NCBI GenBank assembly: GCA_963575645.1
Contig: OY754464.1
Coordinates: 47,916,192 to 47,980,191, forward strand
Length of the DNA: 64,000 nt
Source of the DNA: Xanthostigma xanthostigma
Lineage: Eukaryota; Arthropoda; Insecta; Raphidioptera; Raphidiidae
Reading direction: 5' to 3'
Shown here: positions 60,401 through 64,000 of the stretch, one piece after another
Position numbering within the stretch: position 1 is the first letter of the stretch
Layout: the number at the start of each line of letters is the position of its first letter
Notes under the pieces: generated by a model
The model's database searches: none
The model's input: the letters and a program-made list of their open reading frames with translations, nothing else
What the model was told of the DNA's origin: nothing
Program-made: the position numbers and the translations under genes

Positions 60401-62218
60401 TCTAGATAAAGTATCTGCTGTCGAGTTATCAGTTGACTTTACATATTTGATTTTATAATTATAACCAGCTAAAATTATGGCCCATCTTTGAAGACGCCCC
60501 GCAATCATTTGCGGAATACTGTTCTTCGGATCAAATATGGAAATCAACGGTTTATGATCTGTTGACAAAGTGAAGTGACGGCCATAAATAAATTTATTAA
60601 ATTTTTTTATGCCAAAAATGATGGCTAGTGCTTCTTTGTCGAGCTGTGAATAATTTTTCTCACTACTGGTGAGCGTTCTAGATGCAAATTGTATCGGTTT
60701 TTCATCTCCATTAGGCATCACGTGAGACAAAGAGGCACCAATACCATAACTAGACGCATCACAAGCCATTATTAACGGTAGATTTGGATTATAATGCACT
60801 AGTATGTGCGAAGAAATCATTAATTTTTTTATTTTATTAAACGCTTTGAAACAATCGTTTGTCCAATTCCACGTACTGTCTTTATGTAATAAGTTATATA
60901 AAGGATTTAAAATCATACTGATATTTTTTATAAATTTAGAGTAATAGTTAACAAGTCCCAAAAAACTTTTTAATTGTGTGACATTAGAAGGGAAACCCAT
61001 TTCATTTATTGCCTTTATTTTGTTTGGTGATGTGTGTAAGCCTTCTTTATTTATTGTAAACCCCAAATAAGATACAGATTCTTGCAAAAAAGTACATTTT
61101 TCAGCTCTAACCGTCAATCCACAGCTTTGTAAAACATTGAAAACTTTATCTAAACGTGCCATATGTTCCTGGATGTTCGGTGCCGTCACCAGAATGTCAT
61201 CCAAAAACACAGTGCAACCTTCCCATGTAATTAATTGTTCCATAATTCTCTGGAATTTACCCGGTGCACATTTTAGGCCGTATGGAAGTCTATTATATTG
61301 AAACAGACCTTTATGCGTCACAATGGTTACGAACTGTTTTGAATTTTCTTCCAATTCGAGTTGATGGTAAGCTTGTGAAAGATCTATTTTTGAAAATATT
61401 GTGCCACCCTGTAGTTTAACAAATAATTCGTCAATAATCGGAATCGGGTATTTATCATTCTCCAACACGGGATTCAACGTGACTTTAAAATCGCCGCATA
61501 ATCTCACCTCGCCATTTGGTTTCAAAACCGGTACAATGGGCGTACCCCATTCTGAAGTTTCCACAGGAGAGATTATGCCCTTTCCTTGGAGTCTAAAGGG
61601 CTCATTTTCTATTTTTTCTTTTAATGAAAACGGAACACCCCGGACTTTTCTATACACAGGCTTAGCATCTGGATTGACTTTTAGAGATATTTTGAATTTA
61701 TTAAATGTACCTAGCTGATTTGAAAATACTTTCTTATATTTAGACATAAAACTTTCAATTATGTGCTCCTGCGATTTGACAACTTTAATCGTTTCATGAC
61801 AATTAATTTTTAAAATATTTATCCATTTTCTGCCTATGATAGGAGAAACTGCTTCTTTTAATATTACAAGTTCTAAAATTTTGTGACTGTCATTATATAA
61901 CACATCGACCTCTATTATGCCAACTGGTTTTACTTTCTGACCGTTATACATTTTTAATACTATATCTGTCGTTTTCAATTGTATATCTGAGAAATATTTA
62001 TCATAAAATGCTTTACTAATAGCCGAAATTGCTGCCCCTGAATCTAATTCCATTGAAATATTTTTACCAGGCACGATTATTTGTACCATCCATGGCTTAT
62101 CTGTGACATTGAAGTCACGGATATTGGCTATTACATAATCATCAGATTCATTTTCAGAATCTGAGTCTACCTCATTTGTGTTAGACGGAGCCCGCGTATG
62201 GGAACAACTGAATCCCAT
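60389..62218 (-). CDS. Gypsy-type protease, reverse transcriptase and RNase H
   Basis: 609 codons. Order: aspartic protease (DSGAAIS, about residue 58), reverse transcriptase with LCGDFKVTLNP, the SQAYHQLELEE region, LPYGLKCAPGKFQRIM and catalytic box FLDD (usual form YxDD or FxDD), then RNase H (ACDASSYGIGASLSH, QLDKEALAI, TDHKPL). It ends artificially at a stop inside the nested insertion. The first 10 or so codons (MGFSCSHTRAP) belong to unrelated upstream sequence; gag is absent. The long open frame suggests fairly recent activity, but the whole element is disrupted. It belongs to the Ty3/gypsy K02A2.6-like group. Confidence 0.9.
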   Translation of the reverse strand: MGFSCSHTRAPSNTNEVDSDSENESDDYVIANIRDFNVTDKPWMVQIIVPGKNISMELDSGAAISAISKAFYDKYFSDIQLKTTDIVLKMYNGQKVKPVGIIEVDVLYNDSHKILELVILKEAVSPIIGRKWINILKINCHETIKVVKSQEHIIESFMSKYKKVFSNQLGTFNKFKISLKVNPDAKPVYRKVRGVPFSLKEKIENEPFRLQGKGIISPVETSEWGTPIVPVLKPNGEVRLCGDFKVTLNPVLENDKYPIPIIDELFVKLQGGTIFSKIDLSQAYHQLELEENSKQFVTIVTHKGLFQYNRLPYGLKCAPGKFQRIMEQLITWEGCTVFLDDILVTAPNIQEHMARLDKVFNVLQSCGLTVRAEKCTFLQESVSYLGFTINKEGLHTSPNKIKAINEMGFPSNVTQLKSFLGLVNYYSKFIKNISMILNPLYNLLHKDSTWNWTNDCFKAFNKIKKLMISSHILVHYNPNLPLIMACDASSYGIGASLSHVMPNGDEKPIQFASRTLTSSEKNYSQLDKEALAIIFGIKKFNKFIYGRHFTLSTDHKPLISIFDPKNSIPQMIAGRLQRWAIILAGYNYKIKYVKSTDNSTADTLSREIR

Positions 62219-62695
62219 CGCACGCTACCGAATGTTCGCAGTGACGCGTATGTGGCATTGTTGAATGCCACCGCGACCACCCAAACGTAAAATTGTACAC
62301 GCGGGATTAGAGGATCTATTCCCAGTAGCGTTACACGTGTACGTAGGTTCTTAGGGATATAGAGGACAGGCGCGTCAGGCTCCGCATCAATAACCGTTAC
62401 CACGTGGGCTATGCAATAGTGTTTATTAATAATATAATATATAAAACAAAATAAAAACAAAATAATTGGTTAAGTGAAATTTACATGATTCAAACAAGAG
62501 AAAATTAAATACAACTTCATGCGTTGAAGTGATTCACGCGGGGAGAACGAGGCCTCCCGCCATAGTTTGTACATAATGAAATCAGTCTCTTCAAATTAGT
62601 TATACAATTAAATCAAGCGACAGAAAATAATTAAATTAGTTGTGTACGACTTACATATTGGTATTTTGTTTCGAATTCTCGCCTGGTATGCCAAC
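62190..62695 (-). other. Junction region between LTR and gypsy pol
   Basis: On the minus strand, directly after the LTR end comes GTTGGCATACCAGGCGAG, a possible primer-binding site, then a splice-donor-like ATGTAAGTCG and non-coding leader-like sequence. A frame with VLYIPKNLRTRVTLLGIDPL (62,375-62,230) is not recognised. Near 62,190 sequence switches to gypsy pol. This looks like two LTR elements joined by recombination or deletion. Confidence 0.4.
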
Positions 62696-63037
62696 TGTTT
62701 AATAACTTCTTTTATCGACCATTGTTGAAAATTACCAACTGCACAAGGGTGCAATCGCCCGTTTCACCACTCCGTGTCCACGAGTAAGATGTTGCCCGCA
62801 AGAAGATCGCCAACCAAAGAGAGGCTAGTTTACTGCCTACAAGCCCTTTTATGACTTCCGAAATCTTTGGTAGGGGTATTTTTGTTTTGAAAATATTTGC
62901 CTGTTTATGACAAATCCCTTTTACATTAAATTTTATGGCTCACTGTGTCAACAGTAGAGTCCAGTTGGCAGGCCAGGTCCGTATTCAGTGTTAGTTTCAC
63001 AAAGAAAACAACAGCGCTTATTGCACCGCTGTTTACA
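62696..63037 (-). repeat. Long terminal repeat, 342 bp
   Basis: On the minus strand it starts TGTAAACAGCGG right after a polypurine tract AAAGGAGGGAG (63,051-63,041) and ends TTATTAAACA. It contains CATAAAAGGGC as a TATA-like site. It follows the envelope-like ORF by about 380 bp, so it fits as the 3' LTR of that element. No second copy in the window to confirm the limits. Confidence 0.55.
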
Positions 63038-63413
63038 TTACTCCCTCCTTTGAAAAAGATGTTAGCCTCAGTCGAGGCTAAGATCCTTTTCGACACAACA
63101 ACAACAAAAGAAAATATTTATCTATATCCGTATTATATCTACTAGGTTTCTGCAAATTAATATTTCTGAATGGAGAATTTTGGATTTTATCTTTTCGCGC
63201 CATCTACCTTCGTTTCCTAGATCTTCACACATCGAATGTTATGTACTTTATTAGGTTTCAATAATTCAAGATTCTCCATCCAGTTACTTACATATTATAC
63301 TTATATCTACACTAAGCTAACAAAGTTCGACTTTAATTATATGTTTTCAACTGAGCGTTTTAGTTTTTTTTTTTTTTTATTTTTATTTAGCACTACATTG
63401 TTTTAATCCGCAC
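63038..63413 (-). other. Stretch between envelope-like ORF and LTR
   Basis: No ORF. Contains an A-run and AT-rich sequence, AATAAAG at about 63,253, and ends in the polypurine tract. Two short related segments, 'ggagaatcttgaatt' and 'ccaaaattctccattc', form a possible hairpin. Confidence 0.4.
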
Positions 63414-64000
63414 TCAGGGCAATTGTTTCAATTGAGTTACGACATTGTCGTAAGGTTTATAAGACTCACTGGTTGCACTGTGCTGTGGTGCTGTCGGCTC
63501 CTCGTTATGCTTTCTGGCATCTAGTTCTTCGGACGGTGACGGTTCAGAACTGGGGGTCTGCTTCTGCGCTGTCTTCGACGAATACAGTAGCAGTGTTGCC
63601 ACTGTGCTCCAGCATGCCCCCAAAAGGTGTAGCCCAACCCCGAGTGCCTTATATAAAGACCACCCGTGGATTATGGTTTCTATGACGTATTTAGATAGCT
63701 TCACCGCCATCCATATTCCTAGTATGCCGGATGTAAAGGTTCCTATTGACGAGAACCATCCCCACATTCTTTCTACTGAATTCGAGATTATCTTATCCAT
63801 TGCTTCTGGCGTGAATACGTTTTGTATTTGCAGTCCTTGCAAGTTAGTCTTCGACCCGGTGATACTCCTCGACAGAGTGTTCAGCACCGCTTGCCTCTCC
63901 GCGGGGAACATGTATTGGTTTGTAAGCCTCGACAAATCCTCCAGGGTATATATGCCATTGGTTGCCAGCTCTCCCGGATTCGTGTACTTCCACGTGTTGA
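63414..64000 (-). CDS. Envelope-like glycoprotein of an endogenous LTR element, C-terminal part
   Basis: The frame is open to the right edge, so the start is outside; about 195 codons are seen. It includes YTNPGELATNGIYTLEDL, an MFPAERQAVLNTLSR stretch, an amphipathic region (ERMWGWFSSIGTF) and two hydrophobic segments (SGILGIWMAVKL and LGVGLHLLGACWSTVATLLL), then a polar Ser/Glu/Pro-rich tail. The layout fits the stem, membrane anchor and cytoplasmic tail of a class of fusion glycoproteins captured by insect BEL/Pao or other LTR elements, possibly the chuvirus-like type. The assignment is from memory of family features. It is followed by a polypurine tract and LTR. Confidence 0.55.
   Translation of the reverse strand, partial: NTWKYTNPGELATNGIYTLEDLSRLTNQYMFPAERQAVLNTLSRSITGSKTNLQGLQIQNVFTPEAMDKIISNSVERMWGWFSSIGTFTSGILGIWMAVKLSKYVIETIIHGWSLYKALGVGLHLLGACWSTVATLLLYSSKTAQKQTPSSEPSPSEELDARKHNEEPTAPQHSATSESYKPYDNVVTQLKQLP

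Noticed and set aside
61401-61718. 105-codon plus-strand ORF
   Set aside because: It is antisense to reverse transcriptase.

Overview
The window is nuclear DNA of an arthropod, very probably an insect. It is AT-rich, genes are split by GT-AG introns, and most of the length is transposable-element debris (mariner-, hAT-, Harbinger-, pogo- and Helitron-like DNA elements, tRNA-derived SINEs, LINE tails, LTR elements). I cannot name the order or species from sequence alone. There are no bacterial-type operons, CRISPR arrays or rRNA genes.

Left part (1-22,600) holds three conserved cellular genes. CNOT11 (minus strand, seven exons seen between 15,231 and 2,117, C-terminal exons beyond the left edge) encodes a CCR4-NOT subunit; its introns are filled with MITEs, foldback elements, SINEs and Helitron-like elements. 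CCDC130/YJU2B (minus, 18,655-17,095, three coding exons) encodes a CWC16-family splicing factor. NEPRO (plus, 19,520-22,494, two exons) encodes a nucleolar protein and sits head-to-head with CCDC130. A decayed, intron-containing duplicate of NEPRO (about 15,405-16,395) sits head-to-head with CNOT11.

Middle part (22,600-48,000) has no complete gene. It holds one convincing orphan first coding exon (26,805-26,938, minus), two 5'-truncated LINEs, a second copy of a large foldback family, pogo- and mariner-like remnants, hAT MITEs, an inverted pair of tRNA-Glu-derived SINEs and microsatellites.

Right part (48,000-64,000) has fragments of a tyrosine-recombinase-like captured gene (minus, 51,933-48,140) whose presumed intron holds a three-level nest of transposons, a 141-bp tandem/inverted array, and a Ty3/gypsy pol region (minus, 62,190-58,562) broken by a nested insertion and an in-frame stop. 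Beside it lie an LTR and the 3' part of an envelope-like gene running off the right edge.

The host genes act in mRNA turnover (CNOT11), splicing (CCDC130) and nucleolar/RNA processing (NEPRO). The clustering looks positional, not an operon. I found no clear new multi-gene system. The most unusual signals are structural: a hairpin whose loop is flipped between two repeat copies, a tiny LTR-like element whose left terminal repeat is a perfect hairpin, a spacerless 70-bp palindrome, and the NEPRO duplication.
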